A stretch of 64,000 bases of DNA. Source: Singulisphaera acidiphila DSM 18658. Lineage in GTDB: Bacteria; Planctomycetota; Planctomycetia; Isosphaerales; Isosphaeraceae. The stretch covers positions 4,774,001-4,838,000 of the forward strand of contig NC_019892.1 in the NCBI RefSeq assembly GCF_000242455.2, written 5' to 3'. Made by a program: the position numbers and the translations under genes. The first letter of the stretch is position 1. Each line of letters opens with the position of its first letter. Shown piece after piece: positions 1 through 9,062 of this stretch. Below the pieces are notes generated by a model. That model was not told the origin of the DNA. It saw nothing but the letters and a program-made list of their open reading frames with translations, and searched no databases.

Positions 1-862
1 AGGTGGCATTGAGCCAGGTGATCGGTGCGGCCTCGACCGATGGGCTGGCCGGTTCGGCCGGCGTCCGGTCGGAGGCGAGGGCCGCTTGCGGCATCCGGGC
101 ACCGCGATCGGGCCAGGAGGCCGACGGGCTCAGGGCCCCGATCTGCTGCCAGGCCCGGGTCCGCGCCTGGCGGGCCGCCGGATGTTCGGGGATCGCCTCC
201 AGGACCGATTCGGAGAGGGTGAGGACCTCGGCCCATTTGCCGGCCGTCAAGGCGGTGTAGAGGGCTTCGACCCGGGGGGCCGCGGCCTTCTGCCTCGTCT
301 CGACGTCGCGGCGGGTGCCGGCCAAGGCCATGTGTGCGGAGCCGGCCGCGAGCCGCTCAGCGCGGTCGAGCTGGTCGTGGGCCCGGCCGAACTCGCCGCG
401 ACGGGCCTCGTCGAGGGCCGACTGCCAGGCCTCGGCGATCTCGCGAGTCCGTCGCAAGGCGGGGCCGCCCACCTTGTGGCGGGCGAGCTGTTCGATGCGT
501 TCGATGACTCGGGCCGGCTCGCCCGCGTCGAGGTCGCCACGGACCTCGGCCGAGACCTTGTCGGCCAGGCTGAGGCGGGCCGCGGCCAAGGTGTCGGGGG
601 CGGCCCCTTGCCGTTCGGCCAGATCGAGGTCCTCGATCGCCCCGGCCACGTCGTCGGATTCGCCTCGTCGTGAGGCCCGAGCGATCAGGTCGAGGGCCAA
701 CTTCGTCCGCAGGCGAACCGCGTGGTGGTGGTCGACCACGTCGGGCCGGCTGGCCAAGACCAGCGCCTCGTCGTAGCGCCCCGCTCGTGCGGCTTCTTCC
801 GCCTGCCGCAAGACCATTCGCCAATGTCCCAGCATGGTTGACTTGCCGCCCGGATTGGCCAT
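1..862 (-). CDS. Helical-repeat (TPR-like) protein, N-terminal part, runs off the window
   Basis: The minus-strand frame stays open from the ATG at 862 to the left edge without a stop, so only about the first 287 residues are visible. The protein begins MANPGGKSTMLGHWRMVLRQ and is almost entirely predicted helix, rich in Ala, Arg, Glu and Leu, with TPR-like units such as ARAGRYDEALVLA and LTAGKWAEVLTLSESVLE. It has no signal peptide and no membrane segment, so it is probably cytoplasmic. Near the window edge it becomes Pro/Ser/Ala rich, like a linker into another domain that lies outside. Planctomycete proteins of this layout sometimes continue into an FHA domain, but that part cannot be seen here. 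Overlapping plus-strand frames look like shadows. Confidence 0.7.
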   Translation of the reverse strand, partial: MANPGGKSTMLGHWRMVLRQAEEAARAGRYDEALVLASRPDVVDHHHAVRLRTKLALDLIARASRRGESDDVAGAIEDLDLAERQGAAPDTLAAARLSLADKVSAEVRGDLDAGEPARVIERIEQLARHKVGGPALRRTREIAEAWQSALDEARRGEFGRAHDQLDRAERLAAGSAHMALAGTRRDVETRQKAAAPRVEALYTALTAGKWAEVLTLSESVLEAIPEHPAARQARTRAWQQIGALSPSASWPDRGARMPQAALASDRTPAEPASPSVEAAPITWLNAT

Positions 863-1059
863 GGGGGAATCACACTCCGCCATGTTACGTTGGGATGCGA
901 GCGCCGCTCAATTCGGATCTCTGCATTGCTTTGGAACTCGGTTGCTCGATCGGGCAGACCCGATCCACCCCTTCGTTACTTTGGTTTCGAGGCCCCGGCC
1001 GGTTCGATTCGGTTTCGTTCCGTCTCGTGGCCGTCGGGTCGATCGGTCCTTCAAAGCGA

Positions 1060-1103
1060 AGGAGAAAAGAGCGGACCAGCCAAGGGGTGATTGGCCGGTC
1101 CGC
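1060..1103 (-). terminator. Rho-independent-type terminator of the coiled-coil protein gene
   Basis: Arms at 1071-1083 and 1091-1103 pair over 13 bp with one mismatch around a 7-nt loop. On the minus strand the stem is followed by a T-rich stretch (TCTTTTCTCC). It lies 20 bp past the stop codon of the minus-strand gene 1124-1939. Confidence 0.7.
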
Positions 1104-1123
1104 CCGTGGAACAAAGCCATCCT

Positions 1124-1939
1124 TTAGAGGCTCTTGTCCCCAGTCTTCGCGTCGGTTCCCTTGACCGGGGTTCCGAACTCGGCGTCGATTTCCCGGACCA
1201 CGTCGCGGCCCGGCTCGAGGACCGGCAGGCCGCCGTCGGAGAACCGGCCTTCAATCTCGGCGACGCGGGCCTTGACCTCGAGCCGCTTCTCCAGGTCGGA
1301 GATCGTCTGCTTGGCGCGGGACAGGGCACTGTCGTCGAAGTTGAACTCGTTCTTCCCCTGGGTGGCCTCGATCATCCGCAGTTTGGCCTCGATCCCTTCG
1401 AGCTTCGTCATCAGGGTCCGCTTTGCCGTCACCAGATTCGTCATCTGGAGCCGGGCGGCGGATACGGCCTTCTGCCGGGCCTTCAGGGTCGCTTCCTTCT
1501 CTTCGAGGACCCGGGTGACCGCCTTGTAGTGGTCGAGCTTGCTCGCCAGGCTGGCGTTGATCTCCTCGGGCGAGTACTTCACGTGGCCGGCCAGGCGGTA
1601 GTCACCACTCTTGATGCTGTCGCGCAGGCTCAGCAGCTCCCGCTTCTCGACGGACAGGTTGGACTGGGTCGAGGCGATCTCACTCTCGAGGTGCTCGACG
1701 TCCACCTCGGCCCGGGCCAGCGTTTCCCGGTTCTCGATGATCGCCGGTTCGAGGTTGGCTACCTCGTCCCGAGCACGATCGATCTGGAATTGGGTCGGAA
1801 TCCGATTCTGGGCCGAGTCACGCGCCTTGTGGAAGGCCGTCCGCACGTAGCTCGGAGCCGAGATGCCGAACACCAGGAACAACGCCCCGGCGCCCAACGC
1901 GGCACCCAGCACTCCCTTCTTGACCAGTGAGCAAACCAT
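1124..1939 (-). CDS. Membrane-anchored coiled-coil protein
   Basis: 271 residues. The start MVCSLVKKGVLGAALGAGAL was chosen because AGGAG lies about 9 nt upstream; a longer reading frame (20 more residues) lacks such a site. One N-terminal hydrophobic segment (about residues 8-28) is followed by roughly 200 residues of heptad-like coiled coil rich in Glu, Lys, Arg and Leu. The last 30 residues are charged and unstructured (ending GTDAKTGDKSL). This layout resembles PspA-like or septation-type coiled-coil proteins, but no diagnostic motif is visible, so the function is unknown. The 367 bp upstream (1940-2306) holds the msrA terminator and no further gene. Confidence 0.75.
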   Translation of the reverse strand: MVCSLVKKGVLGAALGAGALFLVFGISAPSYVRTAFHKARDSAQNRIPTQFQIDRARDEVANLEPAIIENRETLARAEVDVEHLESEIASTQSNLSVEKRELLSLRDSIKSGDYRLAGHVKYSPEEINASLASKLDHYKAVTRVLEEKEATLKARQKAVSAARLQMTNLVTAKRTLMTKLEGIEAKLRMIEATQGKNEFNFDDSALSRAKQTISDLEKRLEVKARVAEIEGRFSDGGLPVLEPGRDVVREIDAEFGTPVKGTDAKTGDKSL

Positions 1940-2254
1940 CTCGATGTCTCCTGATGATTCGGTGGAACCCGGACCTTCGATTCTCGCGTCACTCCGCACT
2001 TAGCGATTCGGCCCTTTTTTGATTGGTTGGCCGCTCGTCACTAAAGGTAATTCGAGACCGCTCCCGGATTATTGGTCTCTTCGCTTTGGAATTCAGTCTG
2101 GGGACGCTCCCCTATCCCTCCCTATTGAAATGTTGTTTTGACGGCAAAGGGGGGAGAATGCGGGGATTGGAGAGGGTTGCGGTATGGTGGGGTGGGACCG
2201 AACTGCGTCAGAGCGGTGCTGCGAGTTGGACCGTCGAGAGGAAAAGGGGGGGTA

Positions 2255-2300
2255 GGGGGGGATAGTAAGTGAAGTGAGATGCCAACCACTATCCTCCCCC
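2255..2300 (-). terminator. Probable hairpin terminator of msrA
   Basis: GGGGGGATAGT near 2256-2266 pairs with ACTATCCTCCCCC at 2288-2300 with one bulge, just past the msrA stop. On the minus strand it is followed by a C-rich then TTTT tract, so it is not a textbook T-run. The rest of 1940-2306 shows no gene. Confidence 0.45.
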
Positions 2301-2306
2301 TTTGGG

Positions 2307-3020
2307 TCACTTGATGAGCTTGAGCTTTCTGAGCTTGGGGACGATCTCCGCCTGGCAGTAGGGCGCGCTGCTGTTTTTGCGGAAGTAGTCTTGGTGATAG
2401 CGCTCGGCGGGGTAGAACGCCTTGAGTGGCTCAAGCTGGGTCACGATCGGGTCGGCGAAGACGCCGGCGTCGGTGAGTTCCTTGTACGACTTCAGCGCGG
2501 CCTTCTTCTGGTCCTCATTGTGGTAGAGGATGATCGAGCGGTACTGCGTGCCGAAGTCGGGTCCTTGCTGGTTCAGGGTCGTCGGGTTGTGGCAGGCCCA
2601 GAAGACCTTGAGAAGCTTCTCGTAGGGGGCGACCTCGGGGTCGTAGACGAGCTGGACGACTTCCGCGTGTCCGGTCAGGCCGCTGCTGACCATCTCATAG
2701 GTGGGCCGAGGCACGGTGCCCCCCGCGTAGCCTGAGACGACCGATTTGACCCCGGGGATCCGTTCGTAGACGGCCTCGAGGCACCAGAAGCAACCGCCGC
2801 CGAAGGTCGCTTTCTCGAGCTTGACCTTGGACTCGTCGGGCTTCCCTTTGTCGTCGGGCTTGTCTTTCGCCTCGTCGGCCTTGTCTTGACTCTTGTTCTC
2901 GTCAGCCTTGCCCGTGCTCGGGGAATCTTCCCCCTTCGGTTGGGTCTGGGCGGGCGCGTTGACCGCAAGGCCCATGAGTAATGCGATTGCGAGGGATGCC
3001 GCCAGGGAGCGCAAGGTCAT
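2307..3020 (-). CDS. msrA: Peptide-methionine (S)-S-oxide reductase MsrA, exported form
   Basis: 237 residues. MsrA reduces methionine-S-sulfoxide in proteins, repairing oxidative damage. The catalytic motif GGGCFWCLEAVYE is intact, with the nucleophilic Cys in GCFWC, and the family blocks YAGG, GHAEVV, NPTTLNQQGPDFGTQYRS and YHQDYF follow in order. The start MTLRSLAASLAIALLMGLAV was chosen because GAGGAG lies just upstream and it gives a signal peptide ending near NAPAQ. A Lys/Asp/Glu-rich linker of about 45 residues separates the signal from the catalytic domain. The enzyme is therefore probably periplasmic or surface-attached, unlike cytoplasmic MsrA. No msrB is adjacent. A longer in-frame extension upstream looks non-coding. 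Confidence 0.93.
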   Translation of the reverse strand: MTLRSLAASLAIALLMGLAVNAPAQTQPKGEDSPSTGKADENKSQDKADEAKDKPDDKGKPDESKVKLEKATFGGGCFWCLEAVYERIPGVKSVVSGYAGGTVPRPTYEMVSSGLTGHAEVVQLVYDPEVAPYEKLLKVFWACHNPTTLNQQGPDFGTQYRSIILYHNEDQKKAALKSYKELTDAGVFADPIVTQLEPLKAFYPAERYHQDYFRKNSSAPYCQAEIVPKLRKLKLIK

Positions 3021-3253
3021 GGCATGACTCCTCAAAGGGATGTTTCCGCACCAGATCAAGAATCGAGGGCCGGCACATCGTCGGCCGGCGTTCGGGGCCG
3101 CCCTGCCAGGTCTTGGGGGGCGAAGGTCGGCGAGATCCACTGCTTCCAATCTTACAGCGATCGGTTCGCGGAGTCGATGTTCGTGCCTCGGTGAGTCGAC
3201 ACTGCGTAAGAATCGGCCGGAGACGCTTTGGTAAAGTGATTCCAACTATTTTC

Positions 3254-3298
3254 AGAGAGCGATTTGTTTCTGAGGCGAGCGGGGAGCGTCCGCTCTCT
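3254..3298. repeat. Small inverted repeat containing an AGGCGAG-type sequence
   Basis: AGAGAGCG at 3254-3261 pairs with CGCTCTCT at 3291-3298. The loop contains AGGCGAGCGGGGAGCG, which resembles one arm of the hairpins at 22966-23041 and 29085-29120. It lies downstream of the minus-strand monooxygenase gene and may help end its transcript, though there is no T-tract. Confidence 0.4.
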
Positions 3299-3317
3299 GT
3301 CTTCCCGGCCACTCGTT

Positions 3318-4352
3318 TCAGGAGAACTCGCGTTGCGGCGCTGGCCATCGCGCGTTTGAAAATTCCGGCATGATTTCGCGTGCGAAACGCCGCAACTGCT
3401 CCTTGCCGCCAGAAATCGTCAGGAGCACATATTCCGCACCCACCTTGTTCAAGCCCTCGAGCATGGCGCAGATTTCATCGGGCGTTCCGTAAAGCGCATT
3501 GGCTTCGGTCGCGCCAATGGTATTGGCATAAGCGAGGACATGCGAACCCGCGTTGCCGTCAGGCGAGCGCGATACTCCGACCGTGCGCTGGGTGTATTCA
3601 GCTTGCCGGGCCAGCGCGGCTTGCTTGTCGGCCTCATCTTTCGCGACGTAGAGCTGGCGCGCCACCGCCACCTGCATCGGATCGAATGGGTAGCCTCTGG
3701 CTTCGCGTTCGGAGCGGTAGAGTGCGATACGCTCGCCGATCGCTTTGGGCCCAGCATATTGATCGAGAATGAGATTGAATCCGCGAGCAGCGGCACGGCG
3801 GATCGACGGCGGGCTCGCGGCCGCAACCCAGAACGGCGGATGAGGGCGCTGTGCGGTCGGCGGTTCGACCACGATATCCTCGAATTGCCAGTAACGGCCG
3901 TGGTGAGAAAAGCGCGTGCGTGAGGTCCAGGAGCGCGTGATGACCTCGATCGCCTCGTCGAAACGCGCTTCCGCCTCCCCCTGCGGAATGCCGAAGCCTT
4001 TGAATTCGTTGTGCCGATAGCCTTTGCCAATGCCGAAATCGAGTCGGCCGTTGGAAATCAGGTCAAGCGTCGCCGCCTGCTCAGCCAGCAAGATCGGGTT
4101 GTACCAGGGCAGCACCATCACTGCGGTGCCGAGCCGCAATGTGGTCGTTCTCATTGCGAGACAGGTGAGCAGCGTGAGTGGGGCGGAGACCTGATTCCAG
4201 CCGGTGAAATGGTGCTCAACCGAGAAGCTCGAATGATAACCGAGCGCCTCCGCCTCGATGTTGAAATCCAGGTAGTCGCGAAACCCCTGCCCGGTTTCCG
4301 GGCCAAGCTCGTTGTTATTGGCTTGCGCTGAACAGAGCAGACCAAATCGCAT
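3318..4352 (-). CDS. LLM-class flavin-dependent monooxygenase (luciferase-like)
   Basis: 344 residues, the usual size for a bacterial luciferase-like monooxygenase that uses reduced FMN/F420-type flavin and oxygen. Family features include MRFGLLCSAQ at the start of the TIM barrel, SVEHHF, RLGTAVMVLPWYNPILLAEQ, and GRLDFGIGKGYRHNEF. The end (GTPDEICAMLEGL, then VLLTISGG) is also typical. There is no signal peptide, so it is cytoplasmic; its substrate cannot be told from sequence. It stands alone between msrA and the kinase. The base composition looks less GC-extreme than its neighbours and the protein reads like proteobacterial homologues. A 14-bp sequence like an insertion-sequence end lies upstream at 4407-4420. 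Both hint at horizontal acquisition, which is inference. Confidence 0.88.
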   Translation of the reverse strand: MRFGLLCSAQANNNELGPETGQGFRDYLDFNIEAEALGYHSSFSVEHHFTGWNQVSAPLTLLTCLAMRTTTLRLGTAVMVLPWYNPILLAEQAATLDLISNGRLDFGIGKGYRHNEFKGFGIPQGEAEARFDEAIEVITRSWTSRTRFSHHGRYWQFEDIVVEPPTAQRPHPPFWVAAASPPSIRRAAARGFNLILDQYAGPKAIGERIALYRSEREARGYPFDPMQVAVARQLYVAKDEADKQAALARQAEYTQRTVGVSRSPDGNAGSHVLAYANTIGATEANALYGTPDEICAMLEGLNKVGAEYVLLTISGGKEQLRRFAREIMPEFSNARWPAPQREFS

Positions 4353-4406
4353 TTGCGAATTCCTTTTGATGTGCCGTCTCGCCCTTTTAGCAATCCCTCG
4401 TGCTCA

Positions 4407-4420
4407 GGCTCTGTCGCAAA
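4407..4420. other. Isolated insertion-sequence-end-like motif
   Basis: GGCTCTGTCGCAAA resembles terminal inverted repeats of IS6- and IS5-family elements. No matching inverted copy was seen on the other side of the monooxygenase gene, and no transposase is nearby, so this could be a solo remnant or chance. Confidence 0.25.
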
Positions 4421-4602
4421 GCGGTCTGGAATTGGCTTTGGCGGTTTGACCGTTTCCGACGGGAGGCGGGGACCGATGACCTTTTCTCACCTGACACCAA
4501 TCCCATACCCGTGGTTCGTCCGACGAGGTTGGTGCTACCCCAGGCATTCGTGTGCCTTTGCCTTGCCCTGATACGGAACTCAAGTCCTGTCGGAGAGCAT
4601 GC

Positions 4603-7470
4603 TCAGGGCTTGGAAGCCTTCGTGCGTGGGCCCACCCGGTCTGGGTCGGCCCCGACCGGCCGCTCGGCAGCGAGGACCAGGAAGTTGTGTGGGGAGGGGG
4701 ACTCGGAGAGGGTGGTGGGATCGGTGCGGAACTTGAGAGGGGGAGCGAGGGGGGTGGACTCGTCGACGAGTTTCGCCCAGGAGTCGAGATCTTTCGGGCC
4801 GTCGGGGAATTCAGGGGTCCCTTGCGGGGAGAGAACGACCCAGGCGTTGCCATGTTGGATGTCGTAGAGATTGTCCTGGCCCAACCATGGGAGCACCTTG
4901 TTGGAAGGCGGCAGGTCCGGCGGTTGAGGTTCCCAGGCCAGGAGTGCATCGGCCATGACCGCGCACCCTTTGGCCTCGACTTGATACGGCATCTGTAGCG
5001 AGAAACCGGCGAGGTCGATCAGCCCCTTGCCCAGGACGGTGCAGCGGTCGAGCACGAGCCGGCGGCCGAGCTTATCGTTCGGGCTCCCGCCTGGTTTGTT
5101 GCGGACGCGCAGGGCCCAACCGCTCGGCGGCTCGCCGGCCTTGGCCTTCACGATGATGCACTGCCTGACCGTGACGGCTGAGCCGTTGAACGCCGCGATG
5201 TCGAGCGCCCGGTCGAAGCCCTCGAACCAGCAACCGGTTGCCGTCAGGCTCATCCCCTCGGCGTTGACCGCACGGGTGCCTACCGCTTGGCCGGTGGCCT
5301 TGAAGGCTGAGCGGTCGAGCGTGACCTTGCCGGCCGCCTCGATGATGGGGGGCGCTTCCCCCTGGCCGGGCTCGGAATAATGCGCCACGATCGTCACGCC
5401 GACGAGGGTGAGCGGCGTCTCGACCCCAGTCATGAGGAACGGCTTCGCCCCTTTGATCTCGACTTCGATGACCGGTTGCATTCCCTCCGCCGCGCGGATG
5501 TAGAGCGGGCCGCCGTTGATCTTGATCGCTGCGGCCTCTCCCGAGAGCCGGAGCGGCTCGCGGTTGTTGAGCAGGACATGCCCTCGACTGCCGATCGCCC
5601 GTTGCATTGCGCTCTTGAGGTCGGGTTCCATCGACACCGATCCGTCGGGTGCCTTGACGGCGATCCCCGGCCCCTCTTTCTTGACCAGCTCGGCCCCTTT
5701 TTCTTTAGGGGGGGGGATTGGGTTGTCTTCGCCCGGTGTCCTCCCCTCGTTGTTTGTCGCGGTGGCAGGTGCGGCCGTTGGGGGAACCTTGGGCGGGGAG
5801 GCTTTCCCCAGGACGCCACTGGCGTAGAGGCCGCCGGCCACGGCGATCGGCAAGAGCAGGGCGGCCCCGCCGAGGACGAGGCGGCGGTTCCAGCCACGAG
5901 GGGGCGACTTGGCCTCCAGCGCGGTGCGGGTCGAGGCTGGCGTGGTTTTCCGCTCGGATTGTGGCGGTGCGGGGGCGACGGCCGGCTTCGGTTTTGCCTT
6001 GGCCGTGCCCTGGGAGAGGGGGGGCTCCGGGCCGAAGTCCAAGGCCAGGCCCAGGCCAGATAAATCCTCCTTCGCCTCCGCTTTTTGCGTCGCTTCCTGA
6101 CCGATCCGCGTGAAATCCAACGGCGGTATCTCGGCCACCGGAGCGGGAGCAGGAACGGGAGCGGGAGTCGGCACCTGAGCCTGAACCCGCACCGGAGGTG
6201 CGGGAGGCTGGCTCTTCGCCCCGAAATCCACGAGCCCTTCCAGGAGCTGGGCCTGGGTGTCGTAGTCCGAAGTCTGAGACATTGCCGGAATCAGGGCGTC
6301 GAAGTCCGGGGCGGGCGTTTTCTTGGAGGGGGCCGGCTGTTCCGGGCGGTTGGTCGTGACTTTGGTTGAGGAGTGCGTCGACTCGTGGGGTTGCGCGTCG
6401 TTGCCGGGCAGTTCGGGGCCGTCACCCGGGTGCGCCAAGGTCGCGATGGATTCGCCCACGAAGGGTTCAAGGGCGCGTGCGACTTCGAGGGGATTCGGGT
6501 AGCGGTCCTCGGGGAGCTTCCGCATCATCGTCCGGACGACTTCGACGAGCCCCTCGGGGATTTCCGGCACGAGCGCCGTCAACGACTCGGGCTCGGCCGC
6601 CTGGTGGCCGAACAGCTTCTCGGGCAGGCTCGGGCTTGGGAACGGCACCTGGCCGGCGAGCATCTGGTAGAGCGTGCAGCCGAGCGAGTAGATGTCGCTG
6701 CGCGTGTCCACCGAGTGCGAGTGTCGCGCTTGCTCGGGCGAGATGTAGTCGAAGGTGCCCACGGTCGCCCCGTCTCGGGTCACCGGCGCCTGTTCGGCCA
6801 GGTCGATCGCCAGCCCGAGGTCGGCCAGTTTGGCCGTGCCGTCGGCGGTCACCATGATGTTGTACGGGTTGACGTCGCGGTGGATCAGCCCTTTCTGGTG
6901 CGCGTGCTCCAGGCCCATGGCGATCTGCCGGGTCAGTCGGGCGGCGGTACTCGGGGGGAGCGGTCCGTTCTCGGCGATCATCGAGCCGATCGTTTTCCCC
7001 GCGATGAATTCCATCACGAGGTAGCACTTGCCGTCCGACTCCCCTTCGTCGTAGATCCGGACGAGGTTTTCGTGCTGGAGTTGGGCCCCGACCCGCGCCT
7101 CGCGCTGGAACCGGGCGATGGCCCGCGGGTTGTTCACTCGTTCGGGGGAGAGGATCTTCAGCGCCACCCGGCGGTTGAGTCGCGAATCCTTGGCCAGGTA
7201 GACCCGGCCCATCCCCCCTTGGCCGATCATGTCGAGCAGGACGTAGCGGTCGATCTTGAACCCGGTGGACCGCCCTGCCAGCAACTGCTGCGCTTGCCAG
7301 AGCGTGAGCAGGCCCGCCTGCACCGCCTGACGCGCCAGCCGGCGGTCGAGCTGGTCAGCCACCTGCTTTTCGGGCGGCAGCGCCTTCCAGCAGGCGGTGA
7401 GCTCCGCAACATCGATCAGGCGGCTCTGGAGCGACGCTTGCCAAAACCGAGAGGTCTGGGGATCAACCAT
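4603..7470 (-). CDS. Transmembrane Ser/Thr protein kinase with extracytoplasmic beta-helix-like domain
   Basis: 955 residues from MVDPQTSRFWQ; a start 12 codons further upstream is possible. A planctomycete-type N-terminal helical region (about 1-70) precedes a Hanks-type kinase domain. That domain has the glycine loop GQGGMGRVYLA, the VALK lysine near 105, Glu in FQREARV, HRDVNPYN at 197-204 and DLG at 217-219. The lysine normally two residues after the catalytic Asp is Asn201. A Pro/Ala-rich juxtamembrane stretch (about 350-525) leads to one membrane helix near 530-552. The C-terminal 380 residues look like a right-handed beta-helix (runs such as AAIKINGGPLYIRA). The protein is probably a receptor kinase with an intracellular kinase and an external sensor; ligand and targets are unknown. 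Confidence 0.9.
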   Translation of the reverse strand: MVDPQTSRFWQASLQSRLIDVAELTACWKALPPEKQVADQLDRRLARQAVQAGLLTLWQAQQLLAGRSTGFKIDRYVLLDMIGQGGMGRVYLAKDSRLNRRVALKILSPERVNNPRAIARFQREARVGAQLQHENLVRIYDEGESDGKCYLVMEFIAGKTIGSMIAENGPLPPSTAARLTRQIAMGLEHAHQKGLIHRDVNPYNIMVTADGTAKLADLGLAIDLAEQAPVTRDGATVGTFDYISPEQARHSHSVDTRSDIYSLGCTLYQMLAGQVPFPSPSLPEKLFGHQAAEPESLTALVPEIPEGLVEVVRTMMRKLPEDRYPNPLEVARALEPFVGESIATLAHPGDGPELPGNDAQPHESTHSSTKVTTNRPEQPAPSKKTPAPDFDALIPAMSQTSDYDTQAQLLEGLVDFGAKSQPPAPPVRVQAQVPTPAPVPAPAPVAEIPPLDFTRIGQEATQKAEAKEDLSGLGLALDFGPEPPLSQGTAKAKPKPAVAPAPPQSERKTTPASTRTALEAKSPPRGWNRRLVLGGAALLLPIAVAGGLYASGVLGKASPPKVPPTAAPATATNNEGRTPGEDNPIPPPKEKGAELVKKEGPGIAVKAPDGSVSMEPDLKSAMQRAIGSRGHVLLNNREPLRLSGEAAAIKINGGPLYIRAAEGMQPVIEVEIKGAKPFLMTGVETPLTLVGVTIVAHYSEPGQGEAPPIIEAAGKVTLDRSAFKATGQAVGTRAVNAEGMSLTATGCWFEGFDRALDIAAFNGSAVTVRQCIIVKAKAGEPPSGWALRVRNKPGGSPNDKLGRRLVLDRCTVLGKGLIDLAGFSLQMPYQVEAKGCAVMADALLAWEPQPPDLPPSNKVLPWLGQDNLYDIQHGNAWVVLSPQGTPEFPDGPKDLDSWAKLVDESTPLAPPLKFRTDPTTLSESPSPHNFLVLAAERPVGADPDRVGPRTKASKP

Positions 7471-7766
7471 GGTGCAACCTGGAAGGCCTCGGCTCGGGCG
7501 AGTCAAGGGAGCGCAACGCCCCCAACTTTAACATGGCACCGGAATGACCAACAAGTCCCCAAATCGTTGTGGGAACGCCACGTTACGGACGCCCACGGCC
7601 GAATCCGTTCCCGGTGGATCCATCCGTCTTTTGCGAGGGGGGAAACGAGAACGCCATCATCCTCTGACGTCTTCCCCGTGTGCGAGCGGGAGGACGAGGA
7701 CGATGGCGATCGTTCTTGGAAGACGACGGGTCGGGACGGACCTCATCGCGGGCGGTCACGGTGCGG

Positions 7767-8624
7767 TCAGCGGTAAACCTTGTTGCCGGTCTCGCTCAGA
7801 GAGCTCATCAACCGCAAGAGCGCCTGGCTCTCGAGTTGGCGGACCCGTTCGCGGGTCAGGCCGAGGTTCTCGCCCACCTCGCGCAGAGTCATGGGGGCGT
7901 ACGGATCGAGGCCGAACCGCATGCGAATGACGGTCGCCTCGCGGTCCTCGAGCTGTTCGAGGCGAAGGAAGATCCGCTCGAGGTCGTCCGACTCGATCAG
8001 GAGGTCGTCGGGGGCCTTGCTGCGATCGTCGGTGAGCATGTCGTCCAGCGCGATGCCGTCTTCCTCGGTGCTCTCCGTGTGGGGCGTCAGGTTGTTGATC
8101 CGAATCGCCTTGGAGACGATGCCCACCTTCTTCTTCGAGAGCCGCAAGACCTTGCCGATCTCCTCGGGGGTCGGCGGCCGGCCCAGTCGCTCGGTCAGAC
8201 CGTTGGAGACCCGCTTCCACTTGGCCAAGAGGCTGACCATGTAGGCGGGGAGCCGGATCGGCTTGCCGTGGTTCATCACGGCGCGGCGGATCGACTGCTT
8301 GATCCAGTAGCTGGCATACGTACTGAAGCGGGTGTCGAGCGTGCCGTTGAAGCCCTCGACGGCACGCATCAGGCCGAGGTTGCCTTCCTCGATCAGGTCT
8401 TCCAGGCAGAGGCCTTTACCCAGGTAGCCCCGCGCGATGTTGACCACAAGCCGAAGGTTCGCTTTGACCATGTGGTCGCGGGCATACGGGTCGCCCAAGG
8501 CGACGCGCTCGGCCAAATCACGCTCCTCTGCAGACGACAACAGGGGCGTGTCATTGATGTCGTGCAGATAAATCTGTAGAGGAGAATGGGATCCCAATTC
8601 ACGCCGATAAGCGCGGGGAGTCAT
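7767..8624 (-). CDS. RNA polymerase sigma factor of the sigma-70 (RpoD/SigA-like) type
   Basis: 285 residues. Region 1.2 (SPLQIYLHDINDTPLLSSAE), the conserved region 2 (NLRLVVNIARGYLGKGLCLE, DLIEEGNLGLMRAVE, FSTYASYWIKQSIRRAV), region 3 and the region 4.2 helix-turn-helix (LREVGENLGLTRERVRQLE) are all present. It lacks the long region 1.1 and the non-conserved insert of primary sigma factors, so it is probably a group 2 or stationary/stress-type sigma factor. AAGGAG sits about 10 nt before the ATG. It has its own promoter-like sequence (8757-8785) and is separated from the downstream kinase gene by 296 bp with no gene. Confidence 0.92.
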   Translation of the reverse strand: MTPRAYRRELGSHSPLQIYLHDINDTPLLSSAEERDLAERVALGDPYARDHMVKANLRLVVNIARGYLGKGLCLEDLIEEGNLGLMRAVEGFNGTLDTRFSTYASYWIKQSIRRAVMNHGKPIRLPAYMVSLLAKWKRVSNGLTERLGRPPTPEEIGKVLRLSKKKVGIVSKAIRINNLTPHTESTEEDGIALDDMLTDDRSKAPDDLLIESDDLERIFLRLEQLEDREATVIRMRFGLDPYAPMTLREVGENLGLTRERVRQLESQALLRLMSSLSETGNKVYR

Positions 8625-8756
8625 CGCTGAGGTCGCTCCTTGGTGCGTCGTCGAAACCGGTGGAGGCTGCGTCCCGTTCGAGAAAATCCCCAGGGACCTC
8701 AGCGGCAGAAAAGTCGAGGCCAGCCGGGAATCTCTGGCCAGAATCTCGACACCCTG

Positions 8757-8785
8757 AGCCTAGGTCACGTTTTCAAAGTTGTCAA
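8757..8785 (-). promoter_or_regulatory. Sigma-70-type promoter candidate for the sigma factor gene
   Basis: On the minus strand a perfect TTGACA (8780-8785) is followed after 17 bp by TAGGCT (8757-8762). This would give a leader of about 125 nt for the sigma gene starting at 8624. The rest of the 438-bp gap 8625-9062 shows nothing else recognisable. Confidence 0.45.
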
Positions 8786-9062
8786 CAGCCTAATTAGAAA
8801 TCCGCCGGCAAACTCGTTCTTTTTTGCGGCGGCCAGGCGTATGTCATCCGGAGGGAGGGGGGGCTCGTTCGCCTTGGCCAAGTTTTGCGAAGATACGGAG
8901 AAAAGGGCCCAGTCGTCAGCTCGCTCGGTCTCACTCGGGCTTTGGGAGGAACACCGGCCGGTGCTTCCGGTGGGCTTGGTCGCGTTGCTTAACAAAGATA
9001 TGATGCCATGCAATGGTTCCGCGAGACTTGCATTGCGGTTGCTGGGGGAGTGGTCTGTTTTT

